From positions 16,196-36,459 of the forward strand of contig DFSO01000030.1 of assembly GCA_002378665.1 (NCBI GenBank): 20,264 nt of DNA. Reading direction: 5' to 3'. Under the pieces are notes generated by a model that saw only the letters and a program-made list of their open reading frames with translations, searched no databases and was not told the DNA's origin. The DNA is from Loktanella sp. UBA3435. Lineage in GTDB: Bacteria > Pseudomonadota > Alphaproteobacteria > Rhodobacterales > Rhodobacteraceae. The position numbers and the translations under genes were made by a program. Positions 7,633 through 15,759 of the stretch are shown here, piece after piece (positions within the stretch are counted from its first letter, which is position 1; each line of letters starts with the position of its first letter).

Positions 7633-8964
7633 ATGCGCCGCCTGATTGCCTCTGCCTTTGTGATGTTTGCGGCCCTGCCTGCGATGGCCCAAGAGGTCAC
7701 GACCTTTTCGCTCGATAACGGAATGGATGTGGTTGTGATCGAAGATCACCGCGCCCCCGTCGTTGTGCATATGGTCTGGTACAAAATCGGGTCTGCGGAT
7801 GAACCTGTAGGGGCATCTGGCGTTGCGCACTTCCTTGAGCACTTGCTATTTAAGGCAACCGACAAGCTAGAAAGCGGCGAGTTTTCGGCCACGGTTTCGT
7901 CCAATGGCGGCTCTGATAACGCTTTTACCAGTCACGATTACACTGCCTATTACCAACGGATCGCTGCCGACCGTCTGCCCTTGATGATGGAGATGGAAAG
8001 CAACCGGATGGAAAACCTGATGCTGACCGAGGACGACATCGCCACAGAGCGCAACGTGATCTTGGAAGAGCGCAACCAGCGTACCGAAAACAATCCGGGC
8101 GCCTTGGCCAGTGAACAGTTTCGTGCCGCCCAATACCAAAATCACCGCTACGGCGTGCCCGTCATTGGTTGGAAGCACGAGATGGAGGGGCTGGAACTGA
8201 AGGACACAATCGATTTCTACCACCTCTATTATTCGCCCAACAATGCGACCCTAGTTGTCGCGGGTGACGTCCAGCCTGACGAAGTGAAAGCCTTGGCCGA
8301 ACAGTATTACGGCATCATCCCTGCGGAGGAAAACCTGCCGCCGCGCATAAGGCCGCAAGAACCACCGCAACGCGCCGAACGGCGTCTGACATATACCGAT
8401 CCGCGCGTGAGCCAGCCGTATCTGTCTCGCTCTTACCTCGCCCCCGAACGCGATAGCGGTGCGCAAAAAGAGGTGGCGGCATTGGTCTATTTGTCCGATC
8501 TTCTGGGTGGATCACCGTTCACCTCGGCGCTTGGTCAGGCCTTGCAATTCGACAGCCAAATCGCGGTCTACACTGGTGCTGGCTACGACGGGTCCAATCT
8601 TGATGACAGCACGTTCAACATCACCGTCGCCCCGTCCGAAGGCGTGAGCCTCTCTGAGGCCGAAGCGGCGATGGACCAAGCAATCGCGGACTTTATGGCG
8701 AAGCCTATCGACCCCGCACAGATGGACAGCATCCGCATGCAGTTACGCGCCTCTGAAATCTACGCGCTGGATAACGTTGAAGGGCTGGCGAACCGCTATG
8801 GTGCCGCACTGTCCCAAGGGCTCGCGATCCAAGACGTGCAAGACTGGCCGCAGATCCTGCAAGACGTGACGGAGGCCGACATCAAAGCAGTCGCAGCATC
8901 GGTCCTGAACCGCGATCAATCTGTCACTGGCTGGGTCGTGTCCAGCGCCGAGGAGGCCCGCTAA
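7633..8964 (+). CDS. M16 family zinc metallopeptidase, catalytic member of a pair
   Basis: A 443-residue exported protein. Signal peptide MRRLIASAFVMFAALPAMA, likely cut after Ala19. The peptidase domain carries the inverted zinc motif HFLEH (residues 66-70: His66, Glu69, His70) and the distal glutamate region TERNVILEERNQ (138-149, Glu145 or Glu146 as third ligand). YSPNNATLVVAGDV and the later M16C-like half (SQPYLSRSYLAPE; LLGGSPFTSALGQAL) complete the clam-shell fold. It should act in the periplasm or at the outer face, degrading peptides; no specific substrate can be named. An AAAGGA ribosome site precedes the ATG. Its TAA overlaps by one base the ATG of a second M16 gene, so the two are translationally coupled. 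Confidence 0.93.
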   Translation: MRRLIASAFVMFAALPAMAQEVTTFSLDNGMDVVVIEDHRAPVVVHMVWYKIGSADEPVGASGVAHFLEHLLFKATDKLESGEFSATVSSNGGSDNAFTSHDYTAYYQRIAADRLPLMMEMESNRMENLMLTEDDIATERNVILEERNQRTENNPGALASEQFRAAQYQNHRYGVPVIGWKHEMEGLELKDTIDFYHLYYSPNNATLVVAGDVQPDEVKALAEQYYGIIPAEENLPPRIRPQEPPQRAERRLTYTDPRVSQPYLSRSYLAPERDSGAQKEVAALVYLSDLLGGSPFTSALGQALQFDSQIAVYTGAGYDGSNLDDSTFNITVAPSEGVSLSEAEAAMDQAIADFMAKPIDPAQMDSIRMQLRASEIYALDNVEGLANRYGAALSQGLAIQDVQDWPQILQDVTEADIKAVAASVLNRDQSVTGWVVSSAEEAR

Positions 8965-10271
8965 TGCTGCGTATTATTCTGACCGTTTGCTTCGCGCTCA
9001 CCGCATCCCTCGCCTCTGCGATTGAGATCAAAGAAATCACCTCTGACGGCGGTATCAACGCTTGGGTCGTAGAGGAACCGTCGATCCCCTTTACCGCATT
9101 GGAAATTCGTATGCGCGGCGGTGCTTCGCTCGACTTGCCCGAAAAACGCGGCGCTGTGAACCTGATGATGGCGCTTGTCGAAGAGGGCAGCGGCGACATG
9201 GACGCACAAGCATTCCAGACGAAACTAGACGCGCTCGCCGCATCGTTTAGCTTTCGCGCCTATGCCGACACCATGTCGATTTCCGCGCGCTTCCTGACCG
9301 AAAACCAAGACGAAGTTCTGGCGCTTTTGCACCAAGCCCTGACCGCGCCCCGCTTTGACCAAGACGCGATTGACCGCGTGCGTGCGCAGGTTTTGTCAGG
9401 TATCGCAAGCGACGCCAAAAGCCCGAACCGCATCGCGAGCGCCTATTTTGATCATGCCGCATTTGGCGATCACCCCTACGGCTCGTCGATTGACGGCACC
9501 GTCGAAAGCGTGAATGCGCTGACCCAAGCCGACATTTTTGATGCATACCATAACACGCTAACACGGGCCGAAATCTACGTTTCTGCCGTGGGTAATATCA
9601 CTGCCGACCAGATCGGCCCGATGCTGGATAAACTGTTGGGTGACTTGCCTGCCGAAGGGCCAGCCGCCCCGACGCATGTTGATTTTGGCCTCAAAGGTGG
9701 GGTCACGGTGATCCCGTTCGAGACCCCGCAATCTGTCGCCCTTTTTGGACACGCAGGGATCGAGCGGCACGACGAAGATTTCTTTGCTGCCTATATTCTC
9801 AATGAGATCGTTGGCGGTGCTGGGTTCGAGAGCCGCCTTATGAATGAGGTCCGCGAAAAGCGGGGGCTGACCTATGGCATTGGCACCTACCTCGTGCCGA
9901 AATTCCACGCCGAGATGTGGGTGGGGCAAGTGGCCAGCGGTAATGCGACCATGTCTGAGGCCGTGCAAGTCACGCGCGACGTTTGGACGGATATTGCCCA
10001 GAATGGCGTCACGCAAGATGAACTGGACAACATCAAAACCTTTCTGACGGGCGAATACCCGCTGCGGTTTGACGGCAACGCCGAGATCGCTGGGATCATG
10101 GTAGGCATGCAAATGATCGGTCTGCCCACGGATTACGTGATCAATCGTAACGCCTACATGGAGGCCGTCACATTGGCCGACGTGAACCGCGTCGCAGCAG
10201 AATTGATGCAGCCCGACGCGCTCCACTTTGTCGTTGTAGGGCAGCCCGAAGGGCTAGTAAGCTCTGATTAA
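8964..10271 (+). CDS. M16 family peptidase-like protein lacking the zinc motif, partner subunit
   Basis: A 435-residue exported protein with signal peptide MLRIILTVCFALTASLASA. The M16 fold is clear: GAVNLMMALVEEGS occupies the place of the HxxEH helix, NTLTRAEIYVSAVGNI matches the strand before the linker, and NEVREKRGLTYGIGTYL (294-310) is the conserved Arg-Tyr segment used to bind substrate backbone in inactive M16B subunits. No HxxEH is present, so it should not bind zinc. Bacterial M16B proteins often come as an active subunit plus an inactive one, like mitochondrial processing peptidase. The one-base TAATG overlap with the active gene supports a heterodimer; this is inference. Confidence 0.92.
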   Translation: MLRIILTVCFALTASLASAIEIKEITSDGGINAWVVEEPSIPFTALEIRMRGGASLDLPEKRGAVNLMMALVEEGSGDMDAQAFQTKLDALAASFSFRAYADTMSISARFLTENQDEVLALLHQALTAPRFDQDAIDRVRAQVLSGIASDAKSPNRIASAYFDHAAFGDHPYGSSIDGTVESVNALTQADIFDAYHNTLTRAEIYVSAVGNITADQIGPMLDKLLGDLPAEGPAAPTHVDFGLKGGVTVIPFETPQSVALFGHAGIERHDEDFFAAYILNEIVGGAGFESRLMNEVREKRGLTYGIGTYLVPKFHAEMWVGQVASGNATMSEAVQVTRDVWTDIAQNGVTQDELDNIKTFLTGEYPLRFDGNAEIAGIMVGMQMIGLPTDYVINRNAYMEAVTLADVNRVAAELMQPDALHFVVVGQPEGLVSSD

Positions 10272-10281
10272 CTCTGCCGCC

Positions 10282-10785
10282 TTACTCGTCGCTGAGGGCA
10301 TCCTTGAGCAATATAACGGGATCGAAGTCGTTGATTTCGATCCGAACTTCGCTACCAACGTTTTCGTAAGGGAACGGCACGAAGTTGACGTAACTGGCAC
10401 CTAAGTAGCGGAAATTTTCTACCAAAGATCTAATTTCCTCCACGAAGGCCATGTCATAAGCAGGCGTTTGCGCGACGATAACGTAGGCGCCTTCGTATTC
10501 GAAACTCGCGATGATTTCTTGACCTGATTGGTAGAGAGTTACGCGATCGATGCCCTTAGTCGGAAAGGTATCCGAGCGACAATGCGCACTTAGGTTTTTG
10601 AGGTCGGCCGGAGAGCAGTCTAACCCAGAATCTACCAGTGCGTCATAAACCTGCGAAAATTTCTGCGGCGCGTCAGGCTGCGACAAGAAATGGAATGTTA
10701 CCCCGCCATGATATGTTGCACAGCCAGCGAGTAGCAAAAGGGGAGGGATAGCGCGAAACAACTCAACTATTTTCAGCGTTGCCAC
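10282..10785 (-). CDS. Hypothetical lipoprotein
   Basis: A 167-residue protein that I do not recognise. It starts with GTG at 10785, seven bases after an AGAGGT ribosome site. The N-terminus FRAIPPLLLLAGCATYHG holds a lipobox LLAGC with Cys22; a TTG at codon 9 is an alternative start giving a more typical signal length. The mature part has two cysteines (in GLDCSPADL and SAHCRSD) that could form a disulfide, then mixed alpha/beta sequence and an acidic C-terminus. The DNA is visibly more AT-rich than its neighbours. It converges on the second M16 gene with only 10 bases between stops. It may be a lineage-specific or acquired gene. Confidence 0.75.
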   Translation of the reverse strand: MATLKIVELFRAIPPLLLLAGCATYHGGVTFHFLSQPDAPQKFSQVYDALVDSGLDCSPADLKNLSAHCRSDTFPTKGIDRVTLYQSGQEIIASFEYEGAYVIVAQTPAYDMAFVEEIRSLVENFRYLGASYVNFVPFPYENVGSEVRIEINDFDPVILLKDALSDE

Positions 10786-10828
10786 TCAGTATACCTCTTC
10801 ATTAGCGACCTAAAAGATGGGGCGTGGA

Positions 10829-11296
10829 TCATGAAAACAGCCCGTCGATGCGGCCATAGCTGTCTTCCATGCCTTGCTCCATCCCTGTATCGAGCATCGC
10901 TTTCAGGCTTTCTTCGTCGGGCAGTTGCATCCGTACGGTCAAAAGGGTGCCGCCTTCTTTGGCTTCAAACGTCGTATGGCAGCGGTTGTCTGGGGTCGCC
11001 TCTGGGACGTGCATCCGTTCGACATGGCGGATTTCACTATAGGGTTTCACGACCTCATATTCACCCGTGATCTCAAACGACATGCCGTCTGGACCAGCCC
11101 AGCCATAGCGCAGAACTCCGCCAGCGCGGGCATCAGATTCGCAGTGGGTCATGTCCCAACCTTCCATGCCGCCCATCCATTGGCGGATGTATTCGGCCTC
11201 CACATGGGCGCGAAAAACCTGCTCTGGGCTGGCTGCAAAATGGCGGGTCACAATGGCTGCGCCATCGCCCACGAGGTCAATTTTCAAGGCTGTCAT
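10829..11296 (-). CDS. SRPBCC / AHSA1-like domain protein
   Basis: A 155-residue single-domain protein of the START-like (SRPBCC, activator of Hsp90 ATPase 1-like) superfamily. Diagnostic parts are TRHFAASPEQVFRAHVEAEYIRQWMGG (about 17-43), the central GGVLRYGW and SFEITGEYEVVKPYSEIRHVE, and the C-terminal helix LDTGMEQGMEDSYGRIDGLF. Such proteins form a hydrophobic ligand pocket; the ligand is unknown. Its ATG overlaps the TGA of the upstream arsR gene by four bases (ATGA), and AAGGA inside arsR serves as ribosome site. The ArsR plus SRPBCC pairing is a recurrent two-gene arrangement in which the regulator controls the pair. Confidence 0.9.
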   Translation of the reverse strand: MTALKIDLVGDGAAIVTRHFAASPEQVFRAHVEAEYIRQWMGGMEGWDMTHCESDARAGGVLRYGWAGPDGMSFEITGEYEVVKPYSEIRHVERMHVPEATPDNRCHTTFEAKEGGTLLTVRMQLPDEESLKAMLDTGMEQGMEDSYGRIDGLFS

Positions 11297-11628
11297 GGTG
11301 TGTCCTTTTCCACTGGGGGCATGGCGGCCAAAACCGCATCCAGCCGATCATAGTTACGGGCCATTGATTTGCGCAGCTTGGTGGCCCATTGCTCAAGCTG
11401 TTCCAGTCCCGCAGGCGACAAAGCGCAGGGGCGCTTGGCCCCATCAATGCGGCGGGTAATCAGGGCGGCATCCTCCAACACCTTGAGGTGCCGAGAGATA
11501 GCAGGCTGGCTCATCGCAAAGGGGACTGCGATGTCCATCACCGTCTTTTCGCCGTCCGCCAGCATCTCTAAGATTGCGCAGCGGGTCGGGTCCGAGAGGG
11601 CAGCAAAGGTACGGTGCATTTCTTCCAT
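11293..11628 (-). CDS. ArsR-family winged-helix transcriptional regulator
   Basis: A 111-residue regulator. LSDPTRCAILEMLADGEKTV (about 11-30) and AMSQPAISRHLKVLEDAALITRR (38-60) are the typical ArsR helix-turn-helix. No metal-binding CxC motif is present in the recognition helix, so it is not a classical arsenic or cadmium sensor. It resembles the ArsR subgroup paired with SRPBCC proteins. No ribosome site is visible before the ATG at 11628. A TATAAC box lies 13-18 bases upstream of the ATG, so the mRNA may be nearly leaderless. The palindromes in the gap to mutL are likely its own operator. It probably represses its own operon. Confidence 0.92.
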   Translation of the reverse strand: MEEMHRTFAALSDPTRCAILEMLADGEKTVMDIAVPFAMSQPAISRHLKVLEDAALITRRIDGAKRPCALSPAGLEQLEQWATKLRKSMARNYDRLDAVLAAMPPVEKDTP

Positions 11629-11637
11629 GCGTCAATT

Positions 11638-11657
11638 GTTATATAACATTAATGTTA
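11638..11657. promoter_or_regulatory. Overlapping palindromes in the arsR-mutL divergent gap, candidate ArsR operator
   Basis: TAACATTAATGTTA (11644-11657) is a perfect 14-bp palindrome. It overlaps GTTATATAAC (11638-11647), another perfect palindrome. The half-site GTTA/TAAC therefore occurs three times in 20 bases. On the minus strand TATAAC is a plausible -10 box for arsR, and the 14-bp palindrome would then fill the spacer upstream of it, a classic repressor position. Binding by the adjacent ArsR is inferred. The same site lies upstream of mutL. Confidence 0.6.
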
Positions 11658-11717
11658 AGTAAATCCGCTGATTTCAACCCTCGTAGAATCGCAATGGTTC
11701 ATGCTAAACCTTGTGGC

Positions 11718-13529
11718 ATGGCCATTTCAGCCCCCCAGATGAAGCCGCGACCTGTCATCAGACAGCTTGACGACGCCGCTATCAACCGCATCGCTGCGGG
11801 TGAAGTTTTAGAGCGTCCGGCCTCTGCCGTGAAAGAATTGGTCGAGAATGCCGTTGATGCGGGCGCACACCGAATCGAGGTTGTGATCGCTGACGGTGGC
11901 AAAACTCTGATCCGCGTCACTGATGATGGTTGCGGCATTTCTGGACCTGATTTGCCGCTGGCATTATCGCGCCACGCAACCAGCAAAATCGACGGCTCGG
12001 ACCTTTTGAACATCCGTTCCTTCGGCTTTCGTGGAGAGGCTCTGCCCTCGCTAGGCGCAGTTGGCCGCCTGACCATCACAAGCCGCGTTGACGGTGAGGA
12101 TGGGGCCAGCATTGCGGTCTTGGGCGGGCGGCACAGCGACGTAAAGCCAGCCGCGCTTTCAAACGGCACGGTCGTCGAACTGCGTGACATGTTTTACGCG
12201 ACCCCAGCGCGGCTCAAATTCCTGCGGACCGACCGCGCAGAGGCCCAAGCGGTTGGCGACGTGGTCAAGCGGTTGGCGATGGCCGAGCCGTTTATCACCT
12301 TCATCCTGCGCGATGCGTCAAACGGCGACAACCGCACGACATTCCGCGCCGACGCCGAAACGGGTGATATGTTCGACGCGCTACATGGCCGCTTGCGCAC
12401 CGTGCTTGGCCGCGATTTTGCTGACAATGCGCTGCCGATTGACGCAGAGCGCGACGGGTTCCACCTCACAGGTTATGCCGCCTTACCGACCTATTCGCGG
12501 GGTGCTGCTGTTGCACAATTCCTCTTTGTGAATGGCCGACCAGTGCGTGACAAAATGCTGCTCGGGGCACTCCGCGCCGCCTATATGGATGTCCTGTCAC
12601 GGGACCGTCACCCAGTGGCGGCATTGTCCGTCGACTGCGACCCCACGCTGGTCGATGTGAACGTTCATCCCGCCAAATCAGAGGTCCGCTTTCGCGAACC
12701 TGCCGTTGTGCGCGGGTTGATCGTATCAGGCCTGCGGCACGCTTTGGCCGACGCCGGTCACCGCGCCTCAACCACCGTCGCCAACGCAACACTTGGGGCA
12801 ATGCGGCCCGAACTGACCGAACCGCGCGTCTATCAAATGGACCGCCCGTCATTCTCGGCACGCTCCATGACGTTCCAAGCGCAAGCACCGGGATTCTCCG
12901 AGGCTCCCTCTGCACGGATCGAACCCACGCCGATGGACGCGCAAGATCACCTTCCGCTTGGTGCCGCGCGCGCGCAAGTCCACGAGAATTACATCATCGC
13001 GCAGACCGAAGCGGGGATTGTGATCGTCGACGGGCATGCCGCCCATGAACGGCTCGTCTATGAAAAACTGAAAAAGCAGATGGCGGAGAATGGCGTTGCA
13101 GCCCAAGCCCTGCTTATCCCCGAAATCGTCGAGATGACCGAAAATGAGGCCGCGCAGCTTTTGGAAATCGCCGACGACCTCGCGAAATTCGGACTTGGCA
13201 TCGAACCCTTTGGCGGTGGCGCAATCGCTGTCCGCGAAACGCCTGCAATCTTGGGGGAAGTGAACGCCGAAGCTATGCTACGCGATATCTTGGACGAACT
13301 GGCAGACACAGGCGGCAGCGACCGTGTGCAGTCAAAGGTCGAGGCAATCCTGTCGCGCGTCGCCTGCCACGGATCCATCCGCACAGGGCGACGGATGCGC
13401 GGCGAAGAAATGAACGCGCTGTTGCGCGAAATGGAAGCGACGCCGATGTCGGGGCAATGTAACCACGGACGACCCACATATGTGGAACTGAAGCTCACCG
13501 ATATTGAACGATTGTTTGGACGCACATGA
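11718..13529 (+). CDS. mutL: DNA mismatch repair endonuclease MutL
   Basis: A 603-residue protein from the ATG at 11718. ATGs at 11694 and 11739 are alternatives, and none has a strong ribosome site. The N-terminal GHKL ATPase shows LVENAVDAG (41-49), DDGCGI (69-74), RHATSK and FGFRGEALPSL (102-112), then VNGRPVRDK and VNVHPAKSEVRF. The C-terminal dimerisation/endonuclease domain starts near residue 415. It carries DGHAAHERLVYE (438-449), matching the DQHA(X)2E(X)4E nickase motif with Gly for Gln, plus ACHGSIRTG (549-557) and GQCNHGRPTY (579-588, usually CPHGRP). This fits mutH-less bacteria, where MutL itself nicks the mismatched strand after MutS recognition. It overlaps rmuC by four bases. 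Confidence 0.96.
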   Translation: MAISAPQMKPRPVIRQLDDAAINRIAAGEVLERPASAVKELVENAVDAGAHRIEVVIADGGKTLIRVTDDGCGISGPDLPLALSRHATSKIDGSDLLNIRSFGFRGEALPSLGAVGRLTITSRVDGEDGASIAVLGGRHSDVKPAALSNGTVVELRDMFYATPARLKFLRTDRAEAQAVGDVVKRLAMAEPFITFILRDASNGDNRTTFRADAETGDMFDALHGRLRTVLGRDFADNALPIDAERDGFHLTGYAALPTYSRGAAVAQFLFVNGRPVRDKMLLGALRAAYMDVLSRDRHPVAALSVDCDPTLVDVNVHPAKSEVRFREPAVVRGLIVSGLRHALADAGHRASTTVANATLGAMRPELTEPRVYQMDRPSFSARSMTFQAQAPGFSEAPSARIEPTPMDAQDHLPLGAARAQVHENYIIAQTEAGIVIVDGHAAHERLVYEKLKKQMAENGVAAQALLIPEIVEMTENEAAQLLEIADDLAKFGLGIEPFGGGAIAVRETPAILGEVNAEAMLRDILDELADTGGSDRVQSKVEAILSRVACHGSIRTGRRMRGEEMNALLREMEATPMSGQCNHGRPTYVELKLTDIERLFGRT

Positions 13530-14686
13530 TACAAGTCGGCGAATATACCTTTGGCCTCGACGACCCGTTGTTCATCGCCGGTCTCATCGTTGCTCTCATC
13601 CTCTTGCTGCTGGTAGTGCTATTGATCGTATCGGTGCGCCGTGCTGGCAAATCGAGCGAAATGGCTCATATCTTAGCGAGCCAAATGGGCGGGCTGGGGA
13701 GCCGTGTCGAGATGCTCTCGAACGGACAACAACAGCTGTTCGGCGGGCTGACCTCGGTCACCGAAGCGCAGGCGCAACAGCAAGCGCGGACCCTGCAATT
13801 GATGGAACAGCGGCTAAGCCAAGTTTCCGAATCGATGAACGTGAACCTGTCGTCATCCGCTCAGCGCACCGCGCAATCGCTTGGCGAATTGCAGCAACGG
13901 CTGCTGACCATCGACAAGGCGCAGGAGAATATCACCAAGCTGTCAGGCGATGTTTTGTCCCTGCAAGATATCTTGTCCAACAAGCAAACGCGCGGTGCAT
14001 TTGGTGAAATCCAACTCAACGATATCGTCAGTAAGGCGCTGCCATCGGACGCCTACACATTCCAACATACGCTGACCAACGGCAAGCGGGCCGACTGTTT
14101 GATCCATCTGCCGAATCCGCCTGGCCCGATTGTTATCGACAGCAAATTCCCGCTGGAGGCCTATGAAGCCTTGCGCAACGCCAAGACTGACTGGGAGGCG
14201 AATGAGGCCGCGAAATTCATGCGGACCTCCGTCAAGGCGCACATCAAGGCGATCTCAGAGAAATACATCCTCGACGGGGAAACCGCAGACGGCGCGTTGA
14301 TGTTCCTGCCGTCCGAGGCGGTCTATGCCGAGTTGCACGCCAACTTTCCCGAATTGGTGCGGGAAGGGTTTGCCGCAAGGGTATGGATCGTGTCGCCCAC
14401 GACCTGCATGGCCACGCTGAACACCATGCGGGCGATCTTGAAAGACGCACGCATGCGCGAACAAGCAGGTGCAATCCGCACAACTTTGCGCTTGCTTCAT
14501 CGTGATGTGGAATTGGTGTCGGAACGGGTGGCAAAGCTGAACACGCACTTTGGCCAAGCCCGCAAAGACCTCGAAGATATCAATACCGCCTCAGAGCGGG
14601 CAGGCAAACGCGCGGCGAAACTCGATAACTTCGATTTTGAGGAAGTTACGCCAGAAGTCGAGACTGCGGTCGTTCCCCTTGCATAG
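13526..14686 (+). CDS. rmuC: DNA recombination protein RmuC
   Basis: A 386-residue protein. Residues about 14-37 are one transmembrane helix (LFIAGLIVALILLLLVVLLI), followed by a glutamine-rich coiled coil (about 45-155). The nuclease-like RmuC domain follows: GAFGEIQLNDIV (158-168, Glu161), KRADCLIHLP (187-196, Asp190) and IVIDSKFPLEAYEAL (202-216, Asp205 and Lys207), the pattern of a PD-(D/E)XK fold. YILDGETADGALMFLPSEAVYAEL is also conserved. RmuC limits inversions between short inverted repeats; the exact reaction is not settled. Its ATG overlaps the mutL TGA (ATGA), so it is translationally coupled to a repair gene. Confidence 0.94.
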   Translation: MIQVGEYTFGLDDPLFIAGLIVALILLLLVVLLIVSVRRAGKSSEMAHILASQMGGLGSRVEMLSNGQQQLFGGLTSVTEAQAQQQARTLQLMEQRLSQVSESMNVNLSSSAQRTAQSLGELQQRLLTIDKAQENITKLSGDVLSLQDILSNKQTRGAFGEIQLNDIVSKALPSDAYTFQHTLTNGKRADCLIHLPNPPGPIVIDSKFPLEAYEALRNAKTDWEANEAAKFMRTSVKAHIKAISEKYILDGETADGALMFLPSEAVYAELHANFPELVREGFAARVWIVSPTTCMATLNTMRAILKDARMREQAGAIRTTLRLLHRDVELVSERVAKLNTHFGQARKDLEDINTASERAGKRAAKLDNFDFEEVTPEVETAVVPLA

Positions 14687-14723
14687 CCTAAGCCCTAAGG
14701 GCATTGTCACGGTGATTTCATGC

Positions 14724-14729
14724 AGGAGG
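14724..14729 (+). promoter_or_regulatory. Ribosome binding site fixing the start of the 14735 lipoprotein
   Basis: AGGAGG, a full Shine-Dalgarno core, lies five bases before the ATG at 14735. It rules against the in-frame ATG at 14720, which is upstream of the site. Confidence 0.7.
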
Positions 14730-14734
14730 CAGCA

Positions 14735-15100
14735 ATGCTCAAATCCCTTTCGCTATCAGTCGCAGCACTGTCCTTGCTCGCCGCTTGCAACGGAAAGCCG
14801 CTGACATTTTCAGGTACGCCAGTGCAAGTCAAACGGGCCTATGCGGACTCCTTCCAAGACAAGCCATCTGATACTGGCGCGATTTCCGTCGTGACCGAAG
14901 AACATGGCGAGCTGCACACCTACACCCTGACCCCATGCGGGGAGGGCCATGTCTGCGGCGCACGCCAAGGAAGCCTCACGAAAACACCAGATCACTATGT
15001 CGTCTCGGGCGCCTATGCAGGCCGCACATTCTATGTCGCTGCTGGCGGAAGCGGTCTGATCAAACGCGATGGCGCGTTTTACCCAATGGCGTGGAATTGA
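14735..15100 (+). CDS. Hypothetical small lipoprotein
   Basis: A 121-residue protein that I do not recognise. MLKSLSLSVAALSLLAAC is a lipoprotein signal peptide with lipobox LAAC and acylated Cys18. The mature part is short, soluble and probably beta-rich. It holds two further cysteines (in TPCGEGHVCGARQG) that may form a disulfide, and a glycine-rich stretch near the end (VAAGGSGLIKRDGAFYPMAWN). The start is set by a strong AGGAGG site. It follows rmuC by 48 bases, and its stop overlaps the start of the HAD gene. No function is proposed. Confidence 0.8.
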   Translation: MLKSLSLSVAALSLLAACNGKPLTFSGTPVQVKRAYADSFQDKPSDTGAISVVTEEHGELHTYTLTPCGEGHVCGARQGSLTKTPDHYVVSGAYAGRTFYVAAGGSGLIKRDGAFYPMAWN

Positions 15101-15759
15101 TCCCAAAAGCGATACTTTGCGATATGGACGGCCTCTTGCTCGACACAGAGCGGATGGCGCGTGACATGTTTTTGGTCACTGCAATGGCCCATGGGCTCGT
15201 GGACGAAGCCGAGGTTTTAGAGGTCTTCCTGCGGTGCGTTGGAACGCGTGCCGCAACCTCAAATGAGATCATTGCAAGGGCATTCGGCGACCGCATCGAC
15301 GTGGATCAGTTTCGCAAAAATTGGACTGCGGCTTTGATGCCATTGTGGGCCAGCAATATCCCAACCAAGCAAGGTGCGGCCGCGATGTTTGCATTGGTTA
15401 AAGCACAGGGCCTGCCCATCGCCGTGGCGACATCAACCAAAACGGATTTGGCCGAAGAACATCTGAAGCACGCAGGGCTTTGGGAGTATGTCACGCTTGT
15501 GGTTGGCGGCGATCAGGTGAGCGAAGGTAAACCCGCGCCAGAGACTTACCTCACTGCGGCCAAGCGTTTGGGCGTTGATATCACCCGCTGCGTGGCGTTT
15601 GAGGATAGTGATGTCGGCACGCTTGCTGCTGTGCGGTCAGGGGCACGTACCGTGCAAATCCCCGACCTCAAGCAACCAAGCGACGCGACCCGCGCCCTTG
15701 GTCACATCATCGCACCAGATTTGCTCACAGGCGCGCGGCGTGCAGGGGTGGTGGGTTAA
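15097..15759 (+). CDS. HAD-family hydrolase (phosphatase/phosphoglucomutase-like)
   Basis: A 220-residue cytosolic hydrolase of HAD subfamily IA. Motif I is AILCDMDGLLLDTE (nucleophile Asp9, acid/base Asp11), motif II is VATSTKTDL, motif III lysine is in EGKPAPETYL, and motif IV is VAFEDSDVGTLAAV. The helical cap lies between motifs I and II. Such enzymes dephosphorylate small metabolites; the substrate cannot be told. No ATG is available: the TTG at 15097 overlaps the previous stop by four bases and gives MIPKAILCDMDG; a GTG at 15091 is the alternative. The last codons and the stop lie inside a palindrome shared with the converging gene. Confidence 0.88.
   Translation: MIPKAILCDMDGLLLDTERMARDMFLVTAMAHGLVDEAEVLEVFLRCVGTRAATSNEIIARAFGDRIDVDQFRKNWTAALMPLWASNIPTKQGAAAMFALVKAQGLPIAVATSTKTDLAEEHLKHAGLWEYVTLVVGGDQVSEGKPAPETYLTAAKRLGVDITRCVAFEDSDVGTLAAVRSGARTVQIPDLKQPSDATRALGHIIAPDLLTGARRAGVVG

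Noticed and set aside
14692..14702. Small hairpin GCCC-TAA-GGGC after rmuC
   Set aside because: Only four base pairs and no T-run; too weak to call a terminator.
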